Assembly: GCA_037953745.1 (NCBI GenBank)
Contig: JBAKBP010007165.1
Coordinates: forward strand, 1-64,000
Length of the DNA: 64,000 bases
Source of the DNA: Lithodes maja
Taxonomy: Eukaryota; Arthropoda; Malacostraca; Decapoda; Lithodidae
Direction: 5' to 3'
Positions 39,788 to 50,256 of the stretch are shown piece by piece; the first letter of the stretch is position 1, and each line of letters opens with the position of its first letter. The notes beneath the pieces were generated by a model, which saw nothing but the letters and a program-made list of their open reading frames with translations, did not search any database and was not told the DNA's origin. The position numbers and the translations under genes were made by a program.

Positions 39788-40440
39788 GTCCTACACCTCT
39801 ACCTACATGATGATGAACATAAATACACCTTAAAGTTAATACACCCATGCCCTGTCCCTAAGTTAGGATGTCAATATCAACATACCCTAAAATACCTTGT
39901 CTTGCCAGACTAAGTTTCTGAAGACCAATCGCCCCATAAATCTATGTATGTTCCTCCCAGGTTAAAACACCCATGCCCTGTCCCTAGGTTGAGCCAATGC
40001 CAACCAGTTCAGACAGCCATAAATCTATGTATTCAATCCTTAGGTTAGTTATCTTTATCCGCCATTGTGTTCATCTCTTCCATTTACTTTTCCACAATTG
40101 TTATACGTCTTCCAATCACCTCCTTCGTATCCACAGTCCACACTACTCTATTTTGCTTCATGTCCTACACCTCTTACCCGCCAGACTCTACCTACATGAT
40201 GATGAACATGAATACACATTCATTTAATACACCCATGCCCTGTCCCTAGGTTGAGCCAATGCCAACCAGTTCAGACAGCCATAAATCTATGTATGTTCTT
40301 CCATCCGAGAAGTAATATGTTCACCCCCTTAAAATACCTTGTCTTGCCAGACTAAGTTTCTGAAGACCAACCGCCCCCATAAATCTATGTATGTTCTTCC
40401 ATCCGAGAAGTAGTATGTTAAAACCCCATGTCCTAATTGA
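39788..40440 (+). repeat. Complex interspersed repeats
   Basis: Several phrases return in shuffled order: CACCCATGCCCTGTCCCTA (39842, 39968, 40230), GAGCCAATGCCAACCAGTTC (39993, 40253), CCATAAATCTATGTATG (39936, 40016, 40280, 40378), AAAATACCTTGTCTTGCCAG (39889, 40331) and CTACCTACATGATGATGAAC (39801, 40188). This suggests overlapping tandem duplications of a ~200-250 bp unit. Confidence 0.75.
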
Positions 40441-43124
40441 TAAGAAACTATGATACCCACGGGTACACCAGTGTATATAGAACCATTGTTCCTGTAAGAC
40501 CTAGCCAGCAATGACTGAAGATGTTAGCCACCATGCAGTAACTTTAATTCTTAGCCCAACCAGAGATTGTATATACAACCCTCTGTTACCATTGTCTCGA
40601 CACATTTTCACCACGAAACAATACCGAAGTTAACCCTACGAACTATCGTTTTCTTTGGTGTATATATCATAGAAAACGCAGTTCCCAGGAACAACTAGAT
40701 CAGCAAGAAATAGTGTCAGATTAACAGTATCCACCATAACCATCGTATTGACGAGTAATAATACACCATGTTTTTCCCTACTTTGATCCACAGTCAAGCA
40801 CACACCTACAGTTAACCTCCTCTTCCCCACAGCCCACAGTCCACATGATTCTATCCTTTCCAGACTCATATACCACCCCGTATTGCTCATCCCCCGGTAG
40901 CATTTGGCTAACATACTTTCCCTGTCATTAACCCCCAAACTCCAATATCAACTGTAGTCTAATGCCACCCCTACACCCGGAGACCTTAGGGTCAAACTTC
41001 CATGTAGCCCCCTGAACCCTCTCCCTCTCATTAACCCCCCACGCTCCTCGACTCCTTTCCGACCTAGCCTCTCCACCATACCTCCTGAATATCCTTGATT
41101 TTTCCGTTGCTAACATTCTCCAACCTTTTATATATATACTCCTATCCAGCCTACCTTCCCTTAGTAGGACGGAACAACATTAGAACTTTACTAACCCTTT
41201 GCATGCCATCTATTCCCTCACAACCCTGTACCAAATGATCGTCAGTGCGAGACTAGCCGCCTCGCCAGTGACTAACTTCTATTGCCATACTTCCAGATAA
41301 ATGTGGCAGAGTTAGCAACCCAGTCTCCACCACATCCAGCAAACCATGCAATTAACAACCCAACCGATTAAACCAGCTAGTCAAGGCACCTTCGGTTTTG
41401 GTATTACGAACACCCACATCTGTCTCATAAACAGAGGGTTATTACAAACACTTGTGATATGGCAAGCCCCTAGCCACAGCCGCCGGACGACCATCACAGA
41501 GAGAGGGCGCGCACCTCCCCTTTTTTACCCACTCGAGGAGGGAGACCCCCACCCCTGCGGAGGTATACCTGACCCCTGTTTTGACTTCCGGGTCATTGCC
41601 AGGTAGCACAGGAATTCTTCCTATCAATGAACTAACCATGCATGACTAACCCCTTTACTAACCTCTATTAATTAACCCACAATAACCCATTCACCTTTCT
41701 TGCATACTCGGATAATCAAATTAGCACCTCAGCTATACCATAGAATGAAGACTGAGCAATATAAGAGAGACGCTCCTATCACAGCTATCCCAGTCCTCCT
41801 CGCAAAGTAGATCCAGTCTCCCTCCCCTCAATACTTCCAGTATAGCCAAAATAGTACTTCTTACTAAGGCTCAGTTATATCACATTATGAAGGCTCCCTA
41901 TAGCCATGTGCCACAACAGTAATCACCATCTTACCTAGTCCCCGTATCTATTGAGAGCTCAAATAATTCCATAAGACTCGAGATCCCTATGGCCTACAGG
42001 GTCCAAAACCGAGCCTATAAACCCAGCTCCCGCCCCCAGTAAAATCAGTTGAAAGATAGACACCAACCAGTGGGTGGCCCCCTTAAGTTGACCTCTAGCT
42101 CTGCCCTTGTGTTGTTCCTGAGATTTGAGCTCCAGAGCCGGCAGACTCCGTGGCAGATTTGAGATAGAAGCATCTGTCCACGTACAAGAAATCTATGTGC
42201 ACCTTATAACCTTCACACACCAGTGGGTATATAAGCGTGTAGCCAGCAACGATCGCCAAGAGATCCGTCTTGAGAACTTCCTACATATGGACCCCCTGGA
42301 CGGCCGCGGAACCAGTCGTTAGCCCCCAACATCACGGACGCAAGATAACCAGGACCAGATCAACCAAATACTACCAAGATTCACTTTATTAGTACTACCG
42401 TGTTACAGTACTAATTAGAGACTCGCTTATTAATCTTTCTATGAAGTGGCTATATCTTTGCCCCAGTATAATTCATATACTGTACAACCATTCTATTGGG
42501 AAGTGCTAAGCGTATCAGTGTTCATTAATTAACAGGCGACATTAACTCTCGTAATTAACCTATTCAGATATTATTACATAGAAGTAAAACCCTAGTGATA
42601 TCTAACGTTCGCCCACTGATTTGTGTTCTACGTATTTCTGCTATAAGAATATAAAACTTAGATCAGTACCCCCCTGAGGTTACTAGAATTCCCGTGCTCT
42701 AAAAATACGCGTGTCTAATTCTAGTCTGTGAACTACTACTTGTGCACCAGAACTGCCAGTAATAAATCTAATTAGTGAAATTGAATCTATAAGTAACATT
42801 GATGTCTTTCAGTATATAAACTTGCGAACCAAGCCAGTGATCAGAAGAGTATACCTGAACGTTGGAAGTGGGAGACTAGGCTCCATCCAGATCCACTAAT
42901 GCTAGTTGTTCATTTCTATCATTTGTCTTGTACGAGTATTCATACCTTCTTTTGCTTCCTATTAATCATCTTCAATAAACGTGATCGTGTGTCTTGTTAC
43001 CGTGTGTTTATTTTGTGTTCTCTATTCCTCATACCTTGTATTGTGCATGCAGCCTTATATACCCAGTCAGTTAGAACTCACATTACCCAAGTTAATCCTG
43101 TAGAAAAACAGGGCATAACATGTC
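40441..43124. other. Long unassigned stretch, C/A-rich
   Basis: No coding region above background, no RNA gene and no terminal repeats were found on reading both strands. Composition differs from the AT-rich surroundings. An AATAAA followed by GTGTCTTGTT near 42976-43000 is compatible with a transcript end or an LTR, but no LTR boundaries or Gag/Pol text were seen. Upstream exons of the host gene (43567) might be hidden here. Confidence 0.35.
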
Positions 43125-43215
43125 TAATAGGTGAATTTTACAAAGGGGCGGAGGATTCCTAGCCTGCCGCCCCCAAAGTAGGAAAATTAGTACCTGTACA
43201 GGAAAAGAGACAGAT
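43125..43215 (+). repeat. Repeat family X fragment
   Basis: TTTTACAAAGGGGCGGAGGAT, CCTAGCCTGCCGCCC and AAAAGAGACAGA match 33540-33630. Confidence 0.7.
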
Positions 43216-43399
43216 ATTTACAAATAAACATTTTCTATTTGTAATTCTGACCAAGTAAAATCATCATATAGAATTAGTGAGAAATGTCTATGATTTCTCA
43301 AAATTGGTTGTGAAAATGTCATTTGGAACTGTACTACACTCTTGAGTTTTCACTAATTTGGTGAAGAATCAGCATTGGCTGTGACAGATGAGATACGGT

Positions 43400-43530
43400 A
43401 AGGACACAAATGCAGAGTAGGACCTAAGTTTATTCAACGTTTCGCCAGACGTTTCTTCGGGAAGTTTCAGAAGAAGCCATGTCTTTGAAACGTTGAATGA
43501 ACTTGGGTCTTACTCTGCATTTGTGTCCTT
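43400..43530. repeat. 44 bp inverted repeat with hammerhead-like spacer
   Basis: Arms at 43400-43443 and 43487-43530 are reverse complements with a few mismatches (AAGGACACAAATGCAGAGTA pairs with TACTCTGCATTTGTGTCCTT). The inner region on the minus strand reads CCGAAGA...GGCGAAACGTT, the layout seen in Penelope-like termini. The structure lies 36 bp upstream of a host exon. Confidence 0.8.
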
Positions 43531-43566
43531 TAACAAATTTGAATTAAAATCCTTCTTATATTTCAG

Positions 43567-43681
43567 ATAATTGTTTCAAAGCTCCCTGATTATCATCGTA
43601 ATGTGTTCAACTACTTGATGATCTTCCTTAAAGAGCTGCTGAAACATGCCGAGGATAATGTTCTGGATGCTAAGACATTGG
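43567..43681 (+). CDS. Ocrl: Host gene exon: RhoGAP-like domain of OCRL/INPP5B-type protein (penultimate exon)
   Basis: The 115 bp exon is bounded by TATTTCAG and GTTAGT. It reads in phase 0 as IIVSKLPDYHRNVFNYL, then FLKELLKHAEDNVLDAKTL, and ends one base into the next codon. The order LP..HRNVF.YLM.FL.ELL followed by N.LD...LA is that of the C-terminal RhoGAP-like domain of the inositol polyphosphate 5-phosphatases OCRL and INPP5B, which work at endosomes and the Golgi on PI(4,5)P2. The reading continues in the correct phase at 46808. Exons for the phosphatase and ASH domains must lie to the left, but I could not find them in the window. Other RhoGAP proteins are possible but lack this close C-terminus. 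Confidence 0.72.
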
Positions 43682-43713
43682 GTTAGTACACTATAAATAT
43701 ATCTGTTTTTCAT

Positions 43714-43909
43714 ACTGGTCTCCCTCATTATCCGATGCCCCAATTTACAATATTTTTTTAGGTTTTTAGAAGTTTGGGTTTGGGTTTTGGCTTGTCCGAG
43801 AACGCATCCCCATTTACCCCATTAATTTAGGGTTCGCTATACGATTTATATATTCAAGATCGGGTTTTCAGGAACGTAGCCCAATCCTTATTTTGAGGGA
43901 GACCTGTAC
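43714..43909 (-). mobile_element. MITE family G, complete copy (~196 bp)
   Basis: Ends ACTGGTCTCCCTC and GAGGGAGACCTGT, probably flanked by TA. It lies 30 bp inside the intron. The same element in the opposite orientation, split by a LINE, is at 46967-50387. Confidence 0.85.
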
Positions 43910-43913
43910 TTAA

Positions 43914-44266
43914 CCAACCCTCTCACTACCGGCACCATCCTTTTAACTTTATTCTGGCTACTATTCATATCATCACCAACCCACCAATTAACTTACAAAT
44001 AAACCTGATTAATGAAATTAATGAAACTATGAATACATGTGGTACTCCAAGGATTCGAACCTAGGATACTCACATCAAAATTCCACGCACATAACCATTA
44101 CTTGACCATTAGTCTATTTTATTCAGTTTAAAATGGCCATCCAACAACTAACAGCCTTCGAACTATCTCACTACCACAGATCCTTCTTAAATTGCACAAA
44201 ATCCTTTAAATACTGTATACTGTAGCTAAAAAACAAAATATATAGACGTCGCCGGTACAGAAAGGG
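43914..44266. mobile_element. TTAA-type MITE family T, copy 2, with SINE inside
   Basis: Right end GACGTCGCCGGTACAGAAAGGG then TTAA (44267-44270); left end CCCTCTCACTACCGGCACC, preceded by TTAACCAA. It contains one copy of the 21 bp motif (AACTTTATTCTGGCTACTAT at 43938) that is amplified at 13829-14647, and the same right-hand body. Confidence 0.82.
44036..44112 (-). mobile_element. tRNA-like SINE fragment
   Basis: Minus strand has an A box (TGGTCAAGTAATGG, 44108-44095) and B box (GGTTCGAATCC, 44061-44051) at tRNA spacing. Arms pair poorly, so it is a SINE relic in the MITE rather than a tRNA gene. Confidence 0.55.
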
Positions 44267-44298
44267 TTAATCATATTTATATAGACTTATCCATACTA

Positions 44299-46037
44299 AG
44301 TTAGGGAAGGTAGCAAGGGAAACAGTAAGGGTGTGAAAGATAAGAATGGGAGAATGCTAGCCGAGAAGCAAGAGAGAGTCGAAAGATGGAGGGAGTACTT
44401 CAATGAGTTGCTAAATGTAAGGAATGAAGAGCCAGCAAACATAGCTGGATATGGTATGGGAGGGAGAAGAAGAGAAGTAGTGGAGGAGGAGGTGGGGATC
44501 AGGAGGTCAGAAGTGTGGGAAGCCATGAAAAGAGTGAAGTTGGGGAAAGCACCAGGAACAGATGGAGTGTGTGGGGAAATGTTGAGGTATGGTGGTGAGA
44601 TAGTGATCGAATGGGTATGGAAAATGTGCAAACTAGCATGGGAGAAGGGGAGTGCACCCGATGACTGGAAGACTGGCATAATAGTCCCCCTATATAAGGG
44701 CAAAGGGGAAAGAGGAGTGTGTGGTAACCACCTAGAAATATGTCTTCTAAGCATAGTAGGGAAGGTATACAGTAGGGTAGTGATCGAGAGAGTGAGAGTG
44801 AGAACGGAGAAATGGATAGGCGACGAGCAGGGAGGTTTTAGGAAGGGAACAGGATGTGTAGACAGATTTTTACTCTGAATTGTGTTGTGGAGAAATATCT
44901 GGAGAAGAAACAAAAGGTGTATGTTGCCTTTATGGACTTGGAGAAGGCCTATGACAGAGTGGATAGAGAAGGTTTGTGGAAAGTACTTAGAATATACGGA
45001 GTAGATGGCAAGTTGCTGAAAGCAGTGAAGAGCATGTATGAGGGTGCAAAGGCGGCAGTACGTGTGGAGAGTGAGCAGAGCGAGTTCTTTGACCTAAATG
45101 TTGGTTTGAAACAGGGGTGTGTGATGTCCCTGTGGTTGTGTACTGTATATATGGATGGAGTCATGAAAGAAATACTATCAAGAGCAGTGGATGTTGGTGT
45201 ATCGCTGAAAAGGGAGGGAATTGAGTGGAAGCTACCTATACTGCTGTTTGCGGATGATACAGTTCTGATGAGTGATAATGAATGGGAGTTGCAGGGTCTG
45301 GTAAATGAGTTTGGAACAGTGTGCATAAAACAGAATTGCAGGGAAGAGCAAGGTTATGGTCTTCGAAAGGGGTGAAGTCACAGAGTGTGAGGTGAAGCTG
45401 AACGGTCAGGCTATGGAGATCGTCAACTCTTTTAAGTATCTGGGCAGTGTGTTGAGTAAAGATGGGACTATGGATGAAGAAGTGCGGGAGAGGGTACAAC
45501 AGGGGAAGAGGGTTGTAGGAACGCTGAAAGCAGTAACAAGAAATAGGGTGGTCAGTATGGAAGTGAAGAAGTCCTTGCATGGCAGTGTGGTAATCCCGAC
45601 ACTGACTTACGGAAGCGAAGCATGGACGTTGGTTGAGAGACTCGGACCAAGAGTGAGAGCAGTGGAAATGAATTACTTAAGAAGTGCGTGCGGAGTTACA
45701 TGGAGGGATAGACAGACTAATGAGGAAGTTAGAAAGAGGTGTGGTGTGGAGGTAGATGTGCTGGAAAGTATGAAAAGGAACAACTTGAGATGGTTCGGCC
45801 ATATGGAACGTATGGAATGACTAAGAGGGTGTACGAGAGCGAGGTGGAGGGACAGAGAGGGAGAGGTAGACCGAAAGAGAGGTGGAAGGATGGAGTGAGG
45901 AAGTACAGTATATGAACGAAGGCGGTGCTGGTTGGGGGGAGGGGCGTCGACTGACTGGGGACAGAGGTGCATGGGGGCGGTTCGTTCGTGGCCACCCCTT
46001 CGGGGATCACGGCGTCGGGCAATAGATAGATAGATAG
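44299..46037 (+). pseudogene. RTE-like LINE, 5'-truncated copy with 10 bp target duplication
   Basis: Flanked by ATCCATACTA at 44289-44298 and 46038-46047. It corresponds to 48506-50256 of the intact element, so the endonuclease is missing. RT motifs are kept (FMDLEKAYDRV, LKQGCVMS, FADDTVLM). Frames are broken near 44862 (2 bp difference), 45335 (deletion) and 45816 (10 bp deletion). The 3' end has the CCTTCGGGG hairpin and (GATA)n. It sits in the intron between the two host exons, in sense orientation. Confidence 0.93.
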
Positions 46038-46047
46038 ATCCATACTA

Positions 46048-46279
46048 CCATTTGTTGTTTTTCACCTTACAACTCCAGCCTTATTAGGATTTCTGCCCAG
46101 TAGGCTGTTGACAAATAGTTTTTAATAATAATTCACCTTACAACAGCTCTCCATATGTCACAATCTTGAGCCATCTCCCTATTGAGTCCCCTGGACTTGA
46201 GATCATTCTGCAATACCTGCCTCCAATTCTTTGTACCTTCCACATTCATGCTATACCCTCTTCCAAATAAGTAGGCCAA
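46048..46279. other. Unassigned sequence
   Basis: Nothing recognised; intronic if the two flanking exons belong together. Confidence 0.35.
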
Positions 46280-46440
46280 AACTCTTCAACATTAACCTCT
46301 GTAACTCACAAACAACTAGAGTAATCAAGCTAATATTTCTACCAGTTGGGAAGGGTCAGCCAGGGAGTAGGGGACATTTACAGCTCATATGCACTAACCC
46401 TTTTTGAATAATAGAGGTTGGGGTTCACAACTTCTGGCCT
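46280..46440. repeat. Fold-back family F, copy 1
   Basis: AACCTCTGTAACTCACAAAC, then CTACCAGTTGGGAAGGGTCA and the inverted CCCTTTTTGAATAATAGAGG. Other copies: 57440-57660, 57735-57880, 61130-61290 and 62128-62312. Confidence 0.65.
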
Positions 46441-46564
46441 ACTTACTACGAACAGGGTATTGTAAAATTCCTTACCAAATTAGAATTGATGTAAAAGTTA
46501 CTCATCTGATTGAAAAGGAAAACACAGCTTGTACTACTTCCACCCTGGTTTCAGCCTGTTTTTG

Positions 46565-46622
46565 TGTATATATTTTGCAAAGGGGTATGTGCCTGAGTAT
46601 ATACATACATACATACATACAA
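46565..46622 (-). repeat. Repeat family X fragment with (CATA)n
   Basis: Minus strand reads (GTAT)n then ATACTCAGGCACATACCCC, the start of family X. Confidence 0.75.
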
Positions 46623-46807
46623 TAGTATTTGTTTGCTTAATCTTCAATGCATTACTTCCACATAGTGATTAGGATAAGTTCTTTTGTCTTTATATTGTCT
46701 AATTTGGTTTGTTTTTTTGCAAGTTTTACATAATAATTAATAGATAGCTAGAAAAGTTGCCTCCTTGATAGAGAGGATTGAATTTGACTATTTTGTACCC
46801 TTTCCAG

Positions 46808-46936
46808 CCCTGGTGTTTGGCAGTTACCTGATCCGAGAACCGACCACCTCCGCCAACACCGACCATCGCCACCAACACCACCGAGAGGAAGAAACAAACC
46901 TTCGTGCACCACTTCCTCGTCAACGATTATGATTAG
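46808..46936 (+). CDS. Ocrl: Host gene last exon: C-terminus of OCRL/INPP5B-type protein, with reading-frame slip
   Basis: Acceptor TACCCTTTCCAG. Joined to the exon at 43567 (G + CC) it reads ALVFGSYLIR, the expected continuation of the RhoGAP-like domain. After that the text expected at the end of this family (ERKKQTFVHHFLVNDYD, stop TAG 46934-46936) lies in another frame, one base off; the original frame instead gives a His/Arg-rich text and TGA at 46930-46932. One extra base near 46834 would explain it. It may be an assembly or sequencing error, a polymorphism, or a real altered C-terminus. The 3' UTR starts after it and soon meets a MITE (46967). Confidence 0.68.
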
Positions 46937-47044
46937 TCTGTTTGTGGGTTCATCATAATCTGCAGGTACAGGTCTCCCTCGAAATACGATTGGGTTATGT
47001 TCCTGAAAAGCCGATCTTAAATAGAGAAATCATATAGCGAACCC

Positions 47045-50000
47045 CCTAACCCCCCTGGGGGTTAGGGAATAGAATATGCCCCACGTGCCTTCTGCGTGTC
47101 GTAAGAGGCGACTAAAGAGGTTGGGTCGGTGGGCTTGCGACCCCCACCCGGAAAAAATATCTAAGCAAAAAAAAACGAACGAACAGCCTCGGATGCGGAC
47201 GGAACCAACGTTGACGAACCACGACCGACTAAGGACATGCCTTCGGACATTCTGAGAATGGCTACATGGAATGTTAGTGGCATGAATGATGGCACAAAAG
47301 AGAGAGAGGTTCTGGAAGTGTTAGTGAATGCCAGGCTGGATGTATGTGGAATGACAGAGACCAAATGGAAAGGTTCAGATGTGAGAGAGTGGGAGTGTGG
47401 AATGGGTGTGTGTGCTGGAGTGAGTGAAGGAACAGCGAGAGAAGGTGCATGTTTGTTTGTAAGTAGCAAATGGAAGGAATGTGTAAGAGAGTATGGGTCT
47501 GTGGGTTCAAGGATTGTGTGGGTGAGAATGAAAGTAGGAATACAAACGTGGGTGATTGTATGCGTGTATGCCCCGACAGAGGATATACTTGAAAGAAAGA
47601 AAGAGGAGTTCTGGATGAATGTGGAGGCGTGCCTGGAGAAGTTTGACAAGAACGAAAGAATATTTCTGATTGGAGATATGAATGGTAAGGTGGGTGATAG
47701 GAAAGTTGAGGGAGTGGTGGGAGGGTGGGGGGTACCATCAGAGGTGAATGGGAATGGTAGTACACTTGTGGACGTATGTGTGGGGAGGAGGCTGTGGATA
47801 GCCAACACCTTCTTCCGACACAGAATGATCCACAGGTACACGTGGAAACGGATGTTGACGATGAAGGATAAGACAGTGGTGGAACGAAAGTCATCGATTG
47901 ATTATGTATGTGTGGATGAACGAATGAAGAAATCTGTGATGGATGCTAGGGTGTATAGGGGTATTGGAGGGGGTCTGTCTGATCATTATGTAGTGGTAGC
48001 TAAGGTTAGGATACAAAAGAAGTGGGTGAGGAGAGCGGGAGGGAGGCGAGAGGAGGGTGGAATGGTGAGGAGGGTGGAGAGATTGCAGGAGGAGGAAGTC
48101 AGGGAGGAGTACAGGAGAGCAGTGGAAAGACGACTAGGTGGGTTCGACCTGGAAGTTATGGAGGAAGTGGAGGAGATGAGCAAGGTGTTTAAGGATGAGA
48201 TCTGTGCAGCATGTGAGGAGGTGTGTGGAGTGAGGAGAAGAGGGAGGGGAGTGAAAGGTACAGCATGGTGGACAGAAGAGGTAAGAATAGCTGTGGAAGA
48301 AAAGAAGAAAGCATATAGAGAGTGGTTGGGTAGTAGAGGGAATGAAGATTCAGAGAGACAGAAACGAGCGAGGTACGTGGAGAGTAAGAGGGTGGTGAAG
48401 AGAGTAGTGAAGGAAAGTAAGAGAAGAGTAGATGAGGAATTTGGAAGGAATCTGAGTGTAAAATGGAGGGAGAGTAAGAAACTGTTCTGGAAAGAAGTCA
48501 AGAAAGTTAGGGAAGGTAGCAAGGGAAACAGTAAGGGTGTGAAAGATAAGAATGGGAGAATGCTAGCCGAGAAGCAAGAGAGAGTCGAAAGATGGAGGGA
48601 GCACTTCAGTGAGTTGCTAAATGAAAGGAATGAAGAGCCAGCAAACATAGCTGGATATGGTATGGGAGGGAGAAGAAGAGAAGTAGTGGAGGAGGAGGTG
48701 GGGATCAGGAGGTCAGAAGTGTGGGAAGCCATGAAAAGAGTGAAGTTGGGGAAAGCACCAGGAACAGATGGAGTGTGTGGGGAAATGTTGAGGTATGGTG
48801 GTGAGATAGTGATAGAATGGGTATGGAAAATGTGCAAACTAGCATGGGAGAAGGGGAGTGCACCCGATGACTGGAAGACTGGCATAATAGTCCCCCTATA
48901 TAAGGGCAAAGGGGAAAGAGGAGTGTGTGGTAACCACCGAGGAATATGTCTTCTAAGCGTAGTAGGGAAGGTATACAGTAGGGTAGTGATTGAGAGACTG
49001 AGAGTGAGAACGGAGAAATGGATAGGCGACGAGCAGGGAGGCTTTAGGAAGGGAAGAGGATGTGTAGATCATATTTTTACCCTGAATTGTGTTGTGGAGA
49101 AGTATCTGGAGAAGAAACAAAAGGTGTATGTTGCCTTTATGGACTTGGAGAAGGCCTATGACAGAGTGGATAGAGAAGGTTTGTGGAAAGTACTTAGAAT
49201 ATACGGAGTAGAGGGCAAGTTGCTGAAAGCAGTGAAGAGCATGTATGAGGGTGCAAAGGCGGCAGTACGTGTGGAGAGTGAGCAGAGCGAGTTCTTTGAC
49301 CTGAATGTTGGTTTGAAACAGGGGTGTGTGATGTCCCCGTGGTTGTTTACTGTATATATGGATGGAGTTATGAAAGAAATACTATCAAGAGCAGTGGATG
49401 TTGGTGTATCGCTGAAAAGGGAGGGAATTGAGTGGAAGCTACCTATACTGCTGTTTGCGGATGATACAGTTCTGATGAGTGATAATGAATGGGAGTTGCA
49501 GGGTCTGGTAAATGAGTTTGGAACAGTGTGCGAAAAACGGAATTTGAAGGTAAATACGGGGAAGAGCAAGGTTATGGTCTTCGAAAGGGGTGAAGTCACA
49601 GAGTGTGAGATGAAGCTGAACGGTCAGGCTATGGAGATCGTCAACTCTTTTAAGTATCTGGGCAGTGTGTTGAGTAAAGATGGGACTATGGATGAAGAGG
49701 TGTGGGAGAGGGTACAACAGGGGAAGAGGGTTGTAGGAACGCTAAAAGCAGTAACAAGAAATAGGGTGGTCAGTATGGAAGTGAAGAAGTCCTTGCATGA
49801 CAGTGTGGTAATCCCGACACTGACTTACGGAAGCGAAGCATGGACGTTGGTTGAGAGACTCAGACCAAGAGTGAGAGCAGTGGAAATTAATTACTTAAGG
49901 AGTGCGTGCGGAATTACATGGAGGGATAGACAGACTAATGAGGAAGTAAGAAGGAGGTGTGGTGTGGAGGTAGATGTGCTGGAAAGTGTGAAAAGGAACA

Positions 50001-50256
50001 ACTTGAGATGGTTCGGCCATATGGAACGTATGGAAAGCGAGAGAATGACTAAGAGGGTGTACGAGAGCGAGGTGGAGGGACAGAGGGGGAGAGGTAGACC
50101 GAATATGAGGTGGAAGGATGGAGTGAGGAACTACATGAATGAAGGCGGTGCTGGTTGGGGGGAGGGGCGTCGACTGACTGGGGACAGAGGTGCATGGGGG
50201 CGGTTCGTTTGTGGCCACCCCTTCGGGGATCACGGCGTCAGGCAATAGATAGATAG
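47045..50256 (+). mobile_element. RTE-like LINE, complete, with 13 bp target duplication
   Basis: Flanked by ATATAGCGAACCC at 47032-47044 and 50257-50269. The 5' UTR (~190 bp) has a conserved GCCTTCTGCGTGTCGTAAGA block and a GGGTCG/CGACCC hairpin. A single ORF follows, then a very short 3' end with (GATA)n. This is the reference for copies at 26464, 33855 and 44299. Confidence 0.95.
47237..50248 (+). CDS. RTE-like LINE ORF: endonuclease and reverse transcriptase, 1003 aa, intact
   Basis: APE-type endonuclease at 8-260 (ATWNVSGMND, VYAPTE, IGDMNGKVGD, SDHYVVV), a Lys/Arg-rich linker containing TAWWTEEVR, then RT: LGKAPGTDGV, YKGKGERGVCGNHRGI, GFRKGRGCVDHIF, FMDLEKAYDRV (D636), LKQGCVMSPWLF and the catalytic FADD at 740-743. 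The C-terminus (WFGHMERM ... GRGRPNMRW) is conserved in related arthropod elements. No RNase H and no separate ORF1, as in RTE-group elements. The coding region extends to within 8 bp of the tail, so the stop is almost at the end of the RNA. No break; probably a recent insertion. The exact clade (RTE or a neighbour) is not settled here. Confidence 0.92.
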   Translation: MPSDILRMATWNVSGMNDGTKEREVLEVLVNARLDVCGMTETKWKGSDVREWECGMGVCAGVSEGTAREGACLFVSSKWKECVREYGSVGSRIVWVRMKVGIQTWVIVCVYAPTEDILERKKEEFWMNVEACLEKFDKNERIFLIGDMNGKVGDRKVEGVVGGWGVPSEVNGNGSTLVDVCVGRRLWIANTFFRHRMIHRYTWKRMLTMKDKTVVERKSSIDYVCVDERMKKSVMDARVYRGIGGGLSDHYVVVAKVRIQKKWVRRAGGRREEGGMVRRVERLQEEEVREEYRRAVERRLGGFDLEVMEEVEEMSKVFKDEICAACEEVCGVRRRGRGVKGTAWWTEEVRIAVEEKKKAYREWLGSRGNEDSERQKRARYVESKRVVKRVVKESKRRVDEEFGRNLSVKWRESKKLFWKEVKKVREGSKGNSKGVKDKNGRMLAEKQERVERWREHFSELLNERNEEPANIAGYGMGGRRREVVEEEVGIRRSEVWEAMKRVKLGKAPGTDGVCGEMLRYGGEIVIEWVWKMCKLAWEKGSAPDDWKTGIIVPLYKGKGERGVCGNHRGICLLSVVGKVYSRVVIERLRVRTEKWIGDEQGGFRKGRGCVDHIFTLNCVVEKYLEKKQKVYVAFMDLEKAYDRVDREGLWKVLRIYGVEGKLLKAVKSMYEGAKAAVRVESEQSEFFDLNVGLKQGCVMSPWLFTVYMDGVMKEILSRAVDVGVSLKREGIEWKLPILLFADDTVLMSDNEWELQGLVNEFGTVCEKRNLKVNTGKSKVMVFERGEVTECEMKLNGQAMEIVNSFKYLGSVLSKDGTMDEEVWERVQQGKRVVGTLKAVTRNRVVSMEVKKSLHDSVVIPTLTYGSEAWTLVERLRPRVRAVEINYLRSACGITWRDRQTNEEVRRRCGVEVDVLESVKRNNLRWFGHMERMESERMTKRVYESEVEGQRGRGRPNMRWKDGVRNYMNEGGAGWGEGRRLTGDRGAWGRFVCGHPFGDHGVRQ

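Noticed and set aside
40441..43124. LTR retrotransposon
   Set aside because: No TG...CA direct repeats, primer-binding site, or Gag/Pol text was found; AATAAA alone is not evidence.
47161..48909. Long minus-strand frames (206-307 codons) opposite the RTE ORF
   Set aside because: Shadow frames of the purine-rich sense ORF; their Ser/Pro/Leu-rich text has no domain and recurs opposite every RTE copy (26780-27334, 44296-44913).
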